A stretch of DNA of 64,000 bases from Chloracidobacterium validum (GCF_018304825.1 NZ_CP072649.1:248001-312000), one strand, 5' to 3'. Counted from the stretch's first letter, positions 8,918 to 17,621 are shown. Notes: generated from the sequence alone by a model not told the origin. Numbers and translations are program-made.

Positions 8918-9292
8918 ATGAACAACTTGATAGTTGAGGCAACCAAAGTGACGCCAAAGGTGCATTTCGATGCGGCGACTGGCGTGCTTGAAATTAGTGG
9001 AGATTCCTATCCTGAGCATTCACTACAGTTTTACCAGCCCGTGTTTCGGTGGTTGGATGATTTCATTCAGCGGACGACGACACCGATTACGTTTCATTTC
9101 AAGTTGTCATATTTCAACACCAGCTCCTCAAAGTGCATCCTCAACATTTTGGAACGGCTTGAAGATGCTAACCGGAGTGGCCGACAAGTAAGTCTGCATT
9201 GGCACTATCGTGAAGATGACGAGGATATTCGGGAAAGTGGTGAAGAATTCGCTGAGGATTTGAGCCTCACCTTCCAGTTTATCAAGCATTGA
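8918..9292 (+). CDS. siaC: SiaC-family regulatory phosphoprotein (DUF1987)
   Basis: In Pseudomonas aeruginosa SiaC is an anti-anti-sigma-like protein that, when unphosphorylated, binds and activates the diguanylate cyclase SiaD; SiaB phosphorylates it and SiaA dephosphorylates it. This 124-residue protein has the family start MNNLIVEATKVTP, the GDSYPEHSLQFYQP segment and the phosphosite loop YFNTSSSK with Thr68, at the position known to be phosphorylated in SiaC. The ATG at 8918 is preferred to the GTG at 8912, because AGGGG at about 8903 is then properly spaced. It is first in an operon with a GGEEF protein, a SiaB protein and a histidine kinase. No SiaA-type phosphatase is visible in the window. 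Confidence 0.9.
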   Translation: MNNLIVEATKVTPKVHFDAATGVLEISGDSYPEHSLQFYQPVFRWLDDFIQRTTTPITFHFKLSYFNTSSSKCILNILERLEDANRSGRQVSLHWHYREDDEDIRESGEEFAEDLSLTFQFIKH

Positions 9293-9343
9293 TAACCCCT
9301 TCCGTGACGGTTTGGGTGAATAGATGACCGCACGCGGTTCTGG

Positions 9344-10174
9344 TTGAAGCTCGTGGCAACTGAAGCGACAAGCAAGCGCAATGCCGAAGCGATTTACGCG
9401 GATGAAGAAGCCATTGCAACCGAGGCGGCGCGAATCGCCGAGGACCCGACCGTCGCTCCCGACGTCTTGCGGAGTCATTACCGATTTTTAGCGCAGAAGT
9501 ACCATCACGCCGTCCGGCAGCTTGTCAAGCTAACGCACGTCAGCGATGTGTTTCAGAGCAAGCTACTGCGTGTGCAGGAAGAACTCGAACGACGAAACAC
9601 GCAGCTTGAACTGGCGCAGACCCATTTGGAGCAGGCCAACCAAGCGCTGCATCGGTTGTCTTATCTGGATGCCTTGACCGGCGTGGCCAATCGGCGGCAT
9701 TTTGACGAATATCTCGATCAAGAATGGCGCCGCGCGTTGCGCAAGCAAGCACCGCTTTCACTGGTGATCCTGGATGTTGACTACTTTAAGCGGCTCAATG
9801 ACCTGGCTGGACACCAGTACGGCGATGAGTGCCTCAGACAGGTGGGAGAGACCTTGTTGGCGAGCATCCGACGGGCAGGCGACCTTGCGGCACGTTATGG
9901 TGGAGAAGAGTTCGCCATCGTCTTACCAGATGCCCAAACGGACTGGTTGATGATGTTTGCTGAGGAGGTGCGTCTGGCGATTGCCGGCTTGCGCATCCCC
10001 CACGAGGCCTCACCATACGGTGTTTTGACGGTGAGTGTGGGGGCCGCAACGGTGGTTGTTTCGGAGCAGCACGTCGTTACTGATCTCGTCGCAGCGGCGG
10101 ATAAAGCCCTCTACTCGGCGAAAGAAGCCGGACGAAACCGGGTTTCACTCGCGCCCATCTTTTCTGCGAGATGA
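9344..10174 (+). CDS. Diguanylate cyclase, SiaD-like (GGEEF)
   Basis: 276 residues. An N-terminal helical stalk (residues about 35-105, with SHYRFLAQKYHHAVRQLVKL and a coiled coil of Leu/Gln/Glu) leads into a GGDEF domain with the signature GGEEF at 186-190 and an inhibitory-site RAGD at 177-180, exactly five residues before it. An active cyclase with product inhibition is expected. The stalk corresponds to the region of SiaD that binds SiaC, and the neighbouring siaC and siaB genes support this. The start is probably TTG at 9344 or GTG at 9353; no ATG or strong ribosome binding site exists, since an in-frame stop lies at 9317. Cytoplasmic, with no membrane segment. Confidence 0.85.
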   Translation: MKLVATEATSKRNAEAIYADEEAIATEAARIAEDPTVAPDVLRSHYRFLAQKYHHAVRQLVKLTHVSDVFQSKLLRVQEELERRNTQLELAQTHLEQANQALHRLSYLDALTGVANRRHFDEYLDQEWRRALRKQAPLSLVILDVDYFKRLNDLAGHQYGDECLRQVGETLLASIRRAGDLAARYGGEEFAIVLPDAQTDWLMMFAEEVRLAIAGLRIPHEASPYGVLTVSVGAATVVVSEQHVVTDLVAAADKALYSAKEAGRNRVSLAPIFSAR

Positions 10175-10210
10175 GGGGATGACCCGTTTGGTGTTAACTC
10201 TGGAGGCATA

Positions 10211-10774
10211 ATGATGGCGGAAGACTTATTCCGGCTCTACCAGGACATGAGTCAGCGCAAAATTTGGCTGGCCTTCAAAGGCGCAATTTCTCAAGATGTC
10301 CTCGTCGAGCTTGGTACCCTACTCAAAAACAAGTCGGTCTTTGACCGTAAGGTGAAAAAGGTCTTCGCCATTTTCATCGAGATGACCCAGAACATCCTGC
10401 ATTACTCAGCCGAGACCGAGACCGTTCCCTTTGGGACCAATGGCGCGGCGCAACCGGTGGGGGTTGGGGTCGTGGTCGTTTCTGAGTCAGCGGACGACTA
10501 CTCGGTTTCGGCCGGCAACGTTGTCACGCCGGAGCAAATGGTCTATTTGCGTGAGCAGTGTGAGCGCATCCATAACTCAGACGCCGTCCAGCTCAAGCAG
10601 TATTACGATGAACGGCTCAAAGCTGACCAGTCACTAGCTGGAAGCAAAGGCGCTGGGCTGGGGTTGATTGACATCGCGCGCAAGGCAGACTTCCCACTGG
10701 ACTATGACATGCGTTTGATTGCTGATGGACGAGCCTTCTTTGTGTTGACGGCACGCATTGCCAAGACGCTTTAG
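10211..10774 (+). CDS. siaB: SiaB-family protein kinase (DUF6272)
   Basis: 187 residues resembling SiaB, a GHKL-fold kinase that phosphorylates SiaC and so lowers cyclase activity. It shows an N-box-like IEMTQNILHYSAE and a Gly-rich ATP-lid region GSKGAGLGLIDIARKA. There is no phosphoacceptor His domain, consistent with a Ser/Thr-type anti-sigma-like kinase. TGGAGG at 10201-10206 is closer to ideal spacing for the second ATG at 10214 than for the one at 10211. It lies 36 bp after the cyclase gene. Family identity is good from context plus motifs. Confidence 0.85.
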   Translation: MMAEDLFRLYQDMSQRKIWLAFKGAISQDVLVELGTLLKNKSVFDRKVKKVFAIFIEMTQNILHYSAETETVPFGTNGAAQPVGVGVVVVSESADDYSVSAGNVVTPEQMVYLREQCERIHNSDAVQLKQYYDERLKADQSLAGSKGAGLGLIDIARKADFPLDYDMRLIADGRAFFVLTARIAKTL

Positions 10775-10810
10775 TATTAGTGCTTTAGTATTAGTAAACG
10801 CTTTAGTATC
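10768..10810 (+). repeat. Short triple direct repeat at the siaB 3' end
   Basis: The element GCTTTAGTATTAGT occurs at 10769-10782 and again at 10782-10795, with a shortened copy GCTTTAGTAT at 10800-10809. The first copy contains the siaB stop codon. Its role is unknown; slippage-type duplication is likely. Confidence 0.6.
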
Positions 10811-10880
10811 TGCGGCCTCCAGTTCAAACCAAGCCCATTGCTCACGGGCGTACCCTTGCCAACGTACACTCCAGATCACC

Positions 10881-11912
10881 ATGGCGCGAGACTCAAACCA
10901 TGCCAATGCGCTTGAACTCTTTGCTGAAGAGCGTGAGCTGGTCGCCGCCGCGCGAGAAGTGGTTCAGCGCGAAGACCTCTCGGCGCAGGAGTGGCAAGCG
11001 CACTACGCAAAGCTTCTCAACCGGTATGAAACCCTGCTCCGTCAAGCCGTCAAGATCACGGGGTCGGGAGATGCTATTCAGAGCCGTCTGATTCGGACGC
11101 AGGCCCAACTCGACGCGCGCAATGCCGAGTTGCGTAACGCCAATGATCGGTTGCGTGAGCTGGACCGCGTCAAGGCGGCATTCACCGCCATGCTCGTTCA
11201 CGACCTGAAGTCGCCGTTGAGTGTCGTCAAGGCAACCTTGGAGCTGCTCGCCGACGACCCAAGTATCAGTGCCGGTCCCTATACCCAACTGGTGACTGCC
11301 GCCGGCCACAGCACCGAGACCATGCTCACCCTCATCAATGAGATGCTCGATGTCGCGCGCTCGGAAAGCCAGGAAATCACGCTTGAAAGTCGGCGACTTG
11401 ACCTGCGCGCCTGCTTGACCGGGTTGGTCGAAGAAGTCCGAGCCACCGCGCATGCCAAGCAAATCCAGGTGATGCTGGACTGCGACGTGGTTCCTCCGGT
11501 GCTTGGTGATTGGTCGAAGCTTCAGCGCGTTCTGACCAACCTGACGTCGAATGCCATCAAATTCACCCCATCTGGCGGCACGCTGACACTGAGTTGTCGA
11601 GCCGAAGTCAGCGCCGAAAACCCACACCAGATGCTGGTTGTCATTCGCGTCGCCGATACCGGGGAGGGCATTCCTGAAGACGATCTGCCCCACATCTTTG
11701 ATCCCTACCGCCAAGTTCAGTCTTCCAAAAAGAAGAGTCTGGGCGTTGGGTTAGGCCTGGCTATTGCCAAGCGCATCACGGAAGCGCACGGCGGCACGAT
11801 TTCGGTTGAAAGTCAGGTGGGACAAGGCACCTGCTTCACCATTGCCCTGCCGGCTGTTCCCGTCGCGGCCCGGCGGACGCCAGTCGCCGGCTCGCGCCTG
11901 CCCAAAGCCTGA
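10881..11912 (+). CDS. Soluble sensor histidine kinase with SiaD-like N-terminal stalk
   Basis: 343 residues. The N-terminal part (about 30-95) closely parallels that of the neighbouring cyclase: HYAKLLNRYETLLRQAVKIT, then QSRLIRTQAQLDARNAEL. It is followed by a HisKA domain with His107 in LVHDLKSPLSVVK and an HATPase_c domain with N-box LTSNAIKFTP, G1 ADTGEGIP and G2 GVGLGLAIAKR. No transmembrane segment or PAS domain is seen, so the stalk is the likely input. The ATG at 10881 is chosen because the stretch upstream of it (open from 10758) is low-complexity and unlike the family; no clear ribosome binding site is visible. No response regulator gene is adjacent. I infer that SiaC may bind this kinase as it binds SiaD. 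Confidence 0.85.
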   Translation: MARDSNHANALELFAEERELVAAAREVVQREDLSAQEWQAHYAKLLNRYETLLRQAVKITGSGDAIQSRLIRTQAQLDARNAELRNANDRLRELDRVKAAFTAMLVHDLKSPLSVVKATLELLADDPSISAGPYTQLVTAAGHSTETMLTLINEMLDVARSESQEITLESRRLDLRACLTGLVEEVRATAHAKQIQVMLDCDVVPPVLGDWSKLQRVLTNLTSNAIKFTPSGGTLTLSCRAEVSAENPHQMLVVIRVADTGEGIPEDDLPHIFDPYRQVQSSKKKSLGVGLGLAIAKRITEAHGGTISVESQVGQGTCFTIALPAVPVAARRTPVAGSRLPKA

Positions 11913-11964
11913 CCCCACCGCCTAACCGACCACAGGCGCGTCACCCCAAATCGCCAATCCCAGG

Positions 11965-11993
11965 TTTTCGCCCGTCCCTGACATTGGTATAGT
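11965..11993 (+). promoter_or_regulatory. Possible extended -10 promoter before the BamD-like gene
   Basis: TGGTATAGT at 11985-11993 repeats the extended -10 seen before siaC. The -35 region (about 11965-11970) is poor, so this is tentative. It lies about 130 bp before the chosen start at 12123. Confidence 0.3.
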
Positions 11994-12122
11994 CAGGTGG
12001 TGTCAGGCGTGTCCCGCAGCTTAGGCTTGCGGTGGCTGTCCATCCGACGGGTTCTCGCCGACGCTCACCTAGTCCGCCTCGGTAGGGCAGGTTTGGAGCT
12101 AATTGTTGGAGCTAATTGGTTG

Positions 12123-12716
12123 ATGTTGCGTACCGTTCTCATGCTATGTGCTTGGCTGTCGCTCTGTGCTGGGCAAGCGTCGGCGCTGACGATGGCCCGC
12201 GCCGGCCAATCGCCCCAGAAACCCAAGGCGACTTCTGATCCGGTCGTTCCCGATGAAGCTGGCGATCAGTCCGAAGATCAAGCGGAAGCCGATGACCCCC
12301 GCCGTTTCGGGACGCGCGACCCGCTCCTGGAGAAACGCGCCCGGAAGAATATCGAAGTCGCGGAGTTCTATGCTCGCCAGAAAAACTTTCGGGCTTCGAT
12401 CAACCGGTTGGTGGAAATTTATGAAGTCTATCCCCAGTTCACGCGCTTTGACCGGATTCTGTTCTTGCTTGGCAAGTACCACCTTGGTCAGCGCCGGCTG
12501 TGTGAGGATGAGTCAAAGCGCCTTTTGAAACAAAACCAGGCGGAGGCCGCGCAGCTCAAGTCGGAAGAAGCCCGCACCAATGACGCCGAAGCCCGACGGT
12601 ACTTTTCAGAGTTGATCGAGCGTTTCCCAGAAAGTGATCTGGTCAAGGATGCGCGGAAGGAGCTTGATCGGCTTCCATCGCTTTCGATGACGGATGAAAA
12701 GCGCTCACCGTCATGA
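12123..12716 (+). CDS. BamD-like TPR protein, exported
   Basis: 197 residues with a signal peptide (MLRTVLMLCAWLSLCAGQASA) and TPR-like helices: EVAEFYARQKNFRASINRLVEIYEVYP and YFSELIERFPESDLVKDARKEL. This pairing is typical of outer-membrane assembly lipoproteins of the BamD/YfiO family, which work with BamA in the periplasm. There is a Cys in the signal peptide but no clean lipobox, so lipid anchoring is uncertain. The frame is open from 11997, but the ATG at 12123 gives a proper signal sequence. Between the signal and the TPRs is an acidic, Pro-rich linker. A divergent TPR protein of another function cannot be excluded. Confidence 0.65.
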   Translation: MLRTVLMLCAWLSLCAGQASALTMARAGQSPQKPKATSDPVVPDEAGDQSEDQAEADDPRRFGTRDPLLEKRARKNIEVAEFYARQKNFRASINRLVEIYEVYPQFTRFDRILFLLGKYHLGQRRLCEDESKRLLKQNQAEAAQLKSEEARTNDAEARRYFSELIERFPESDLVKDARKELDRLPSLSMTDEKRSPS

Positions 12717-12749
12717 CGCGGACTTATCCACCATTATCAATACCATACC

Positions 12750-13784
12750 ATGACTGAAGTTCTTCGCATCTGGCCGCAAGCGGGCGTGCCGGGTAGTCTC
12801 ATCATCATTGAATGTCGGGGGTTTGACGCATCAGATTACGCGGCGTGCGATGTGTTGTTTGGCGAGACGCCAGGGCGCATCGTGGGCGCGTCGCCAGACC
12901 GGTTGCTCGTTGCCGTGCCGGATGAACTCACCGAACGTGACCGATTCACCGGCGTGCAACTGGTATCCGCCGGAAAGACGAGTGCGCGCGTGCCATTTTT
13001 TGTGGCTGAACGCCTCGCGGAAAATCTCCATCCCGTCGCCAATCCCGCTTACGATCCAGAAACGGGAGCAATTTTCACGACCATTTCCGGCGCGCGGGGC
13101 AAGAAAGTCGAAGTTTCTGTCTGGCGCATTGGCCCGGATGGCAAGGCCGCCCCCTTCCTTGACAACATCATGAATCCGACCGGCATGACGGTTGACCGTG
13201 AGGGGACGCTCTACATTACGAGTCGCCATGACGGGACGCTGTATCGGGTTTCGCCGTTTCGTGAGGTCGTGCCCTTTGCTGAAAACCTCGGCATTGCCAC
13301 TGGGTTGGCCATTGACCGGAGCGGCAACCTGTTTGTTGGGGACCGGCAGGGAACGATTTACCGCGTAACCCCCCTGGGTGATGTGACGCCGCACGCGCGA
13401 TTGGAACCGAGCATGGCGGCCTATCACCTGGCGTTTGCGCCGGATGGCAATCTTTATGTCACCGCGCCCACGGCCGCCGGCACCCGTGAGGCCATTTACC
13501 GGGTTACGCCGATGGGCAAGGTTGAGCCGTGGTTCGTTGGCCTCGGCCGCCCTCAGGGCTTGGCTTTTGATCAAGCTGGCAATGCTTACGTTTGCGCGAG
13601 TCTCGATGGACTGCGGGGCGTGATCAAAATTACGCCCGATGCGCAAGAGGCGGAGCTGTTCATTGCCGGAATGCGGCTGGTCGGTCTGGTCTTTGATGAC
13701 AAAGGCACCGTCATTCTGGCTTCCAATCACGAGATTTATCGTGTTTCGCTTGGGGTTGTCGGCTACGATCCCAATCGGGCCTGA
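12750..13784 (+). CDS. IPT/TIG plus NHL/SMP-30-like beta-propeller protein
   Basis: 344 residues. The first 90 or so look like an IPT/TIG immunoglobulin fold (GVPGSLIIIECRGF...VAVPDEL), and the rest is a beta-propeller with repeated blades such as NPTGMTVDREGTLYITSR, IATGLAIDRSGNLFVGDR and RPQGLAFDQAGNAYVCAS. Such proteins bind ligands or act as lactonases; no catalytic set was recognised, so the substrate is unknown. No signal peptide is seen at the chosen ATG. It follows the BamD-like gene by 33 bp and precedes a membrane protease by 24 bp, so the three may be cotranscribed. Confidence 0.7.
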   Translation: MTEVLRIWPQAGVPGSLIIIECRGFDASDYAACDVLFGETPGRIVGASPDRLLVAVPDELTERDRFTGVQLVSAGKTSARVPFFVAERLAENLHPVANPAYDPETGAIFTTISGARGKKVEVSVWRIGPDGKAAPFLDNIMNPTGMTVDREGTLYITSRHDGTLYRVSPFREVVPFAENLGIATGLAIDRSGNLFVGDRQGTIYRVTPLGDVTPHARLEPSMAAYHLAFAPDGNLYVTAPTAAGTREAIYRVTPMGKVEPWFVGLGRPQGLAFDQAGNAYVCASLDGLRGVIKITPDAQEAELFIAGMRLVGLVFDDKGTVILASNHEIYRVSLGVVGYDPNRA

Positions 13785-13808
13785 TGCCTAAGTTTTCTGA
13801 GGGGCAAC

Positions 13809-14519
13809 ATGCGAGACATTCACGTTGGCACCGTCGTTCTTGGCTTTGTCGCTTTTCTTTTTTCGCTCTGTGTTCATGAGTTTGCCCATGCCTGGACTTC
13901 CGAACGGTTTGGGGATGACACCGGGCGCTACCAGGGGCGCATTACCCTCGATCCGCGTGCGCACATTGACCCGATTGGCTCCATCCTGTTTCCACTCATT
14001 GGACTGCTCGGTGGCGGCTTCATCTTTGGCTGGGCGAAGCCCGTTGAGGTCAACCCCAGTCGCTGGAAGAATAAAGTCATTGCCAACATTGCCGTTTCAG
14101 CAGCCGGACCCCTGAGCAACTTGTTGCTTGCGCTTGGCGCGGCCGTGGTGATCAAGCTTCTGATTGTGAGCGGCGGCGTTGGTCGGGCGGATGCGCTCAG
14201 CCTGTTCACCGGCCGGGAGCTAACCGATCCCCAGGCGCTCTTCGGGCTGGCTGAACCACTGTTAATTTTTCTGCGGATGATGATTATCATCAACCTGCTC
14301 CTCGCAATTTTCAATATGATCCCAATCCCGCCCTTGGATGGGAGCCATATTTTGTCCAGCATCTTGAGCGTGGTGAGTGTTCCGTTGATGGAGGCCTACG
14401 AGAGCCTGCGCCCCTATGGCTTTTTTATCATCCTCATCGCGGCATTCACCGGTCTTTTATCAATGATCTACTTGCCGCTGATGCGCATATTCCTGGCGCT
14501 GCTGTTTACATTGCTCTGA
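13809..14519 (+). CDS. Site-2-protease family membrane metalloprotease (M50)
   Basis: 236 residues and five or six hydrophobic helices. The zinc-binding HEFAH motif is in the first helix, and the partner motif NMIPIPPLDGSH supplies the third ligand Asp. The short form without a PDZ domain matches the M50B/YwhC-like group, whose substrates are mostly unknown. A GAGGGGCAAC sequence precedes the ATG. It probably acts within the inner membrane on small membrane-anchored proteins or signal-peptide remnants; no obvious anti-sigma substrate is encoded nearby. Confidence 0.88.
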   Translation: MRDIHVGTVVLGFVAFLFSLCVHEFAHAWTSERFGDDTGRYQGRITLDPRAHIDPIGSILFPLIGLLGGGFIFGWAKPVEVNPSRWKNKVIANIAVSAAGPLSNLLLALGAAVVIKLLIVSGGVGRADALSLFTGRELTDPQALFGLAEPLLIFLRMMIIINLLLAIFNMIPIPPLDGSHILSSILSVVSVPLMEAYESLRPYGFFIILIAAFTGLLSMIYLPLMRIFLALLFTLL

Positions 14520-14596
14520 GAGCATCTGACTGGCGGTCTTCGCTGGCGGCTGGACTGAGCGTAATTGGCTGGCATGAGTGCCTTGGAAGGAGCGAG

Positions 14597-15382
14597 ATGA
14601 TCAACCCATCAACGGCTGGGTCGCCGGCTGAGCCTCTGAGTCCAGAGCCCGTTCCTGGGGACTACCGCATCCGCCTTGAAGTGTTTGAAGGCCCGCTGGA
14701 TTTACTGCTCTATCTCATCAAGCGCCATGAGCTGGACATTACCGACATTCCAATGGCGCGGATCACGGCGGAATATCTGGCTTATATCCAGGCGCTCCGC
14801 GAGTTGGATTTTGACGTTGCGGGTGAGTTCCTCGTCATGGCTGCCACCCTGATTCATATCAAGTCGCGGATGCTGCTGCCCGCAACGGCCGAGGCAGCGG
14901 CTGACTCGCCGGGAGAAGACCCGCGGGCAACGTTGGTCCGCCAGCTTATGGAGCATCAACGTTATCGCGCTGCGGCTGAAGAACTTTGGGTTCGCTACGA
15001 AATCGAGCAGGGCGTTTACCTGCGCCCGTCCCTGGACAAGGCGGCTGCCGAAGAAGTCAATGTTACGGTTTTTGACTTGCTTGAAACCTTCAAGCGGATT
15101 CTGGATCGCCGGCGGCAACAGCTTGAGCTGGCTATCGCCCAGGATACGGTGACGCAAGCCCGTAAGCTGGCTGAATTGCGCGCGCTGCTCGCTGAATGCC
15201 CGCGCCTCAACGCCGCACGGCTTTTCGAGGCGGCCCGCACCAAGCGGGAGATGGTTTGCTTGTTTCTGGCCATCCTGGAGCTGCTGCGCGAAGGGTTCGC
15301 GCGCTTTAGCCAGCTTGAAACCTTTGGCGATATTCATTTGGAAGCCATAGGCTCCAGTGAGGAAACGGTTTGCGTCCCATGA
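14597..15382 (+). CDS. scpA: Segregation and condensation protein A
   Basis: Kleisin subunit that bridges the SMC heads and works with ScpB in chromosome condensation. The 261-residue protein shows the conserved N-terminal block FEGPLDLLLYLIKRHELDITDIPMA and the IKSRMLLP segment, with a C-terminal winged-helix-like end. GGAAGGAGCGAG precedes the ATG. Its stop overlaps the scpB start as ATGA (15379-15382), indicating translational coupling. SMC itself is not in the window. Confidence 0.93.
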   Translation: MINPSTAGSPAEPLSPEPVPGDYRIRLEVFEGPLDLLLYLIKRHELDITDIPMARITAEYLAYIQALRELDFDVAGEFLVMAATLIHIKSRMLLPATAEAAADSPGEDPRATLVRQLMEHQRYRAAAEELWVRYEIEQGVYLRPSLDKAAAEEVNVTVFDLLETFKRILDRRRQQLELAIAQDTVTQARKLAELRALLAECPRLNAARLFEAARTKREMVCLFLAILELLREGFARFSQLETFGDIHLEAIGSSEETVCVP

Positions 15383-15912
15383 CCCTGGAAACTTTGAAGG
15401 CGATTTTGGAAACTTTGATCTACACCGCGGATGAGCCGCTGACCCGCAAGCAGCTTGGCGAACTGCTCCCTGAAGCAAGCCCTGACGCTATCGAGGTTGC
15501 ATTGGCTGCGTTGGTGGCTGACTATGCAAACCGTGGGCTGGTGTTACGCGAAATTGCCGGTGGGTGGCAGATTGCGACCCGCCCGGAACTGAGCGAGTAC
15601 GTGCGCCGCTACCATCGCTCACGGCCATCTGCGCGGTTGTCGTTGGCGGCGCTCGAAACCTTGGCCGTGATTGCCTACAAACAGCCGGTGACGGTTCCTG
15701 AGATTCTCGAAATTCGTGGCGTGAGTTCTTCTTCGGCGATCAAGACCTTGCTTGACCGAAAGCTCATCACGCCCAAAGGGCGTAAGGAGTGTGTCGGGCG
15801 TCCGATTCTGTACGGCACATCGAAAGAGTTTCTCTTGCAGTTTGGGCTGAGGGACTTGAGTGTGTTACCTAGTCTAGAAGACCTATCTGAACTTGACGCT
15901 CCGGCTTCCTGA
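15379..15912 (+). CDS. scpB: Segregation and condensation protein B
   Basis: Winged-helix dimer that partners ScpA in the SMC complex. 177 residues begin MTLETLKAILETLIY; the conserved SLAALETLAVIAYKQPVTVPEI, EIRGVSSSSAIKTL and GRPILYGTSKEFL segments are present. The ATG at 15379 overlaps the scpA stop and is favoured over a TTG nine bases upstream. Confidence 0.93.
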   Translation: MTLETLKAILETLIYTADEPLTRKQLGELLPEASPDAIEVALAALVADYANRGLVLREIAGGWQIATRPELSEYVRRYHRSRPSARLSLAALETLAVIAYKQPVTVPEILEIRGVSSSSAIKTLLDRKLITPKGRKECVGRPILYGTSKEFLLQFGLRDLSVLPSLEDLSELDAPAS

Positions 15913-15968
15913 GGAGCGTCACTCATCAGGGCCTGGAATGTGCCGACACTGCCGCAGGACGGTTCCAC

Positions 15969-16568
15969 ATGGAAACAACGATGTCTGAGAAAAGATTACT
16001 AATGACGGTGTTGATGTCGCCAGACATGGCCAACTTTTCGGGCCACGTTCACGGCGGCGCGATGCTCCGGCTCCTCGACCAAGTGGCTTATGCCTGCGCC
16101 TCCCGTTACTCTGGAAGCTACGTCGTCACGGTGTCGGTGGACCAGGTGATGTTTCGTGAGCCAGTTCATGTGGGAGAGCTGGTGACGTTTCGGGCGTCGG
16201 TCAATTACACGGGAACGACGTCGATGGAAATCGGCATCCGTGTCGAGGCGGAAAACATTCGTGAGCGCACGTCGCGGCACGTTATGACGTGCTATTTCAC
16301 GATGGTGGCGGTTGACGAACAGGGCCGGCCACGGAAAATTCCGCCTGTTTCGGTGGAAACCGAAGATGACAAGCGCCGCTGGGCGGCCGCCCAGCTCCGC
16401 CGGCAGTATCGCCGGGAAATCGAGCGGCATAGCCTGGAAATCCGCCAACATCCACAAGATTTGATGCAGGAGATGCTTGAATCTCACGCCGTCGCCCGCC
16501 ATGTCGCCGAACGGCTTGGGAGCTTGCCCATGGGAGAGCAGGCCGGGCCTCGAGGAACGGATTCGTAA
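15969..16568 (+). CDS. Hotdog-fold acyl-CoA thioesterase (YciA/BACH-like)
   Basis: 199 residues with the acyl-CoA thioesterase pattern: MSPDMANFSGHVHGGAML (substrate loop with the catalytic-region Asp/Asn), LLDQVAYACASRY, and VGELVTFRASVNYTGTTSMEI. It hydrolyses acyl-CoA to free acid and CoA in the cytoplasm; chain preference is not evident. The C-terminal 55 residues form a charged helical extension beyond the hotdog domain. Start ATG at 15969 or, with five fewer residues, MSEKRLL at 15981. It lies 6 bp before rluB. Confidence 0.85.
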   Translation: METTMSEKRLLMTVLMSPDMANFSGHVHGGAMLRLLDQVAYACASRYSGSYVVTVSVDQVMFREPVHVGELVTFRASVNYTGTTSMEIGIRVEAENIRERTSRHVMTCYFTMVAVDEQGRPRKIPPVSVETEDDKRRWAAAQLRRQYRREIERHSLEIRQHPQDLMQEMLESHAVARHVAERLGSLPMGEQAGPRGTDS

Positions 16569-16574
16569 CAGATT

Positions 16575-17621
16575 ATGCTCGAGCGGTTGCAAAAAATTAT
16601 CGCCGCGGCCGGGCTGGCGTCGCGCCGTGAATCCGAGAACTGGATTCAGAGCGGGTTGGTGACGGTCAACGGGCGTGTCGTGGATACGTTGGGGGCCAAG
16701 GCCGACCCCGACCACGACGCCATCAAGGTCAAAGGCAAGCTCATCAACCCCCAACTCGCCGGCCGGAAGCTGGTGTATTACTTGCTCAATAAGCCAAAGG
16801 GCTACTTGTCCAGCCTGTCCGACCCTGAGCAGCGTCCATTGGTGACCAGCCTGCTGCCGAAAGATGCGCCACGGGTGCATCCGGTCGGGCGGCTCGATTT
16901 CAATACGGAAGGCCTGCTTATTCTGACCAACGATGGCGCGCTGACCAACCTCGTGACCAAAGCCGGCGACCACTGCCCAAAGGTCTATCACGTCAAGGTC
17001 AAGGGAAGCCCAAGCCCTGACCAGCTCGAGCGTCTGCACCGTGGCCTGACGATTGACGGCGAGTTTTACCAAATTGCCCGCCTGACGCCCATCAACCACA
17101 CGGATCACGACAACACCTGGTACGAACTCGTGCTGCACGAGGGCAAAAACAACCAGATTCGACGGATGTTCGACGCCATCGGGCACTCCGTCGTCAAACT
17201 GCGGCGCGTGGCCATCGGGCATCTGACGGACGCCGGTCTGCCGGTTGGCGCGGTGCGGGAGTTGACCGAAGCCGAGGTGCGCCGCTTTTTCTCGAAGCGC
17301 AAGATCGCGCCCCGCGTGACGACGCGCAAACTCGGTAAGCCGCGCCCGACCGGAGAAGCCAAGTCCCGTCAACGCGACCGGCTGGCGGCCACCATTGGTA
17401 AAACCCTTGGCAAACCGGTCCGGTCCACTGAACCAACGCCGCGCCGCGCATCGAACTCGGCTGCAACGGGTACGCGAAGCGAGAAAGCTGCTGCTACGCC
17501 GGGCGTTACGTCCCGCAGGTCTCCAACAACCGGCGTGCGGCGGGTGCGCCAGACGCCATCGCGTTCGGCAAAAACCGCCTCTCGCAAGACAACCTCCCAG
17601 AAGCCACGGAGAAGGTCATGA
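16575..17621 (+). CDS. rluB: 23S rRNA pseudouridine synthase, RluB/RsuA family
   Basis: 348 residues. An S4 RNA-binding domain (LQKIIAAAGLASRRESENWI, VTVNGRVV) is followed by the synthase core with catalytic Asp in VGRLDFNTEGLLILTNDG and the motif GKNNQIRRMFDAIGHSVVKLRR. The last 100 residues are a basic Arg/Thr/Ser-rich tail, commonly seen in RluB-like proteins and probably RNA-binding. RluB (helix 89 of 23S rRNA) is favoured, but RluE/RluF/RsuA relatives are possible. The stop overlaps the next gene by 4 bases (ATGA). Confidence 0.88.
   Translation: MLERLQKIIAAAGLASRRESENWIQSGLVTVNGRVVDTLGAKADPDHDAIKVKGKLINPQLAGRKLVYYLLNKPKGYLSSLSDPEQRPLVTSLLPKDAPRVHPVGRLDFNTEGLLILTNDGALTNLVTKAGDHCPKVYHVKVKGSPSPDQLERLHRGLTIDGEFYQIARLTPINHTDHDNTWYELVLHEGKNNQIRRMFDAIGHSVVKLRRVAIGHLTDAGLPVGAVRELTEAEVRRFFSKRKIAPRVTTRKLGKPRPTGEAKSRQRDRLAATIGKTLGKPVRSTEPTPRRASNSAATGTRSEKAAATPGVTSRRSPTTGVRRVRQTPSRSAKTASRKTTSQKPRRRS

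Noticed and set aside
15999-17372. A 457-codon open frame antisense to the thioesterase and rluB genes
   Set aside because: It crosses two well-supported + strand genes and has a His/Arg/Gly-rich composition typical of antisense shadows.
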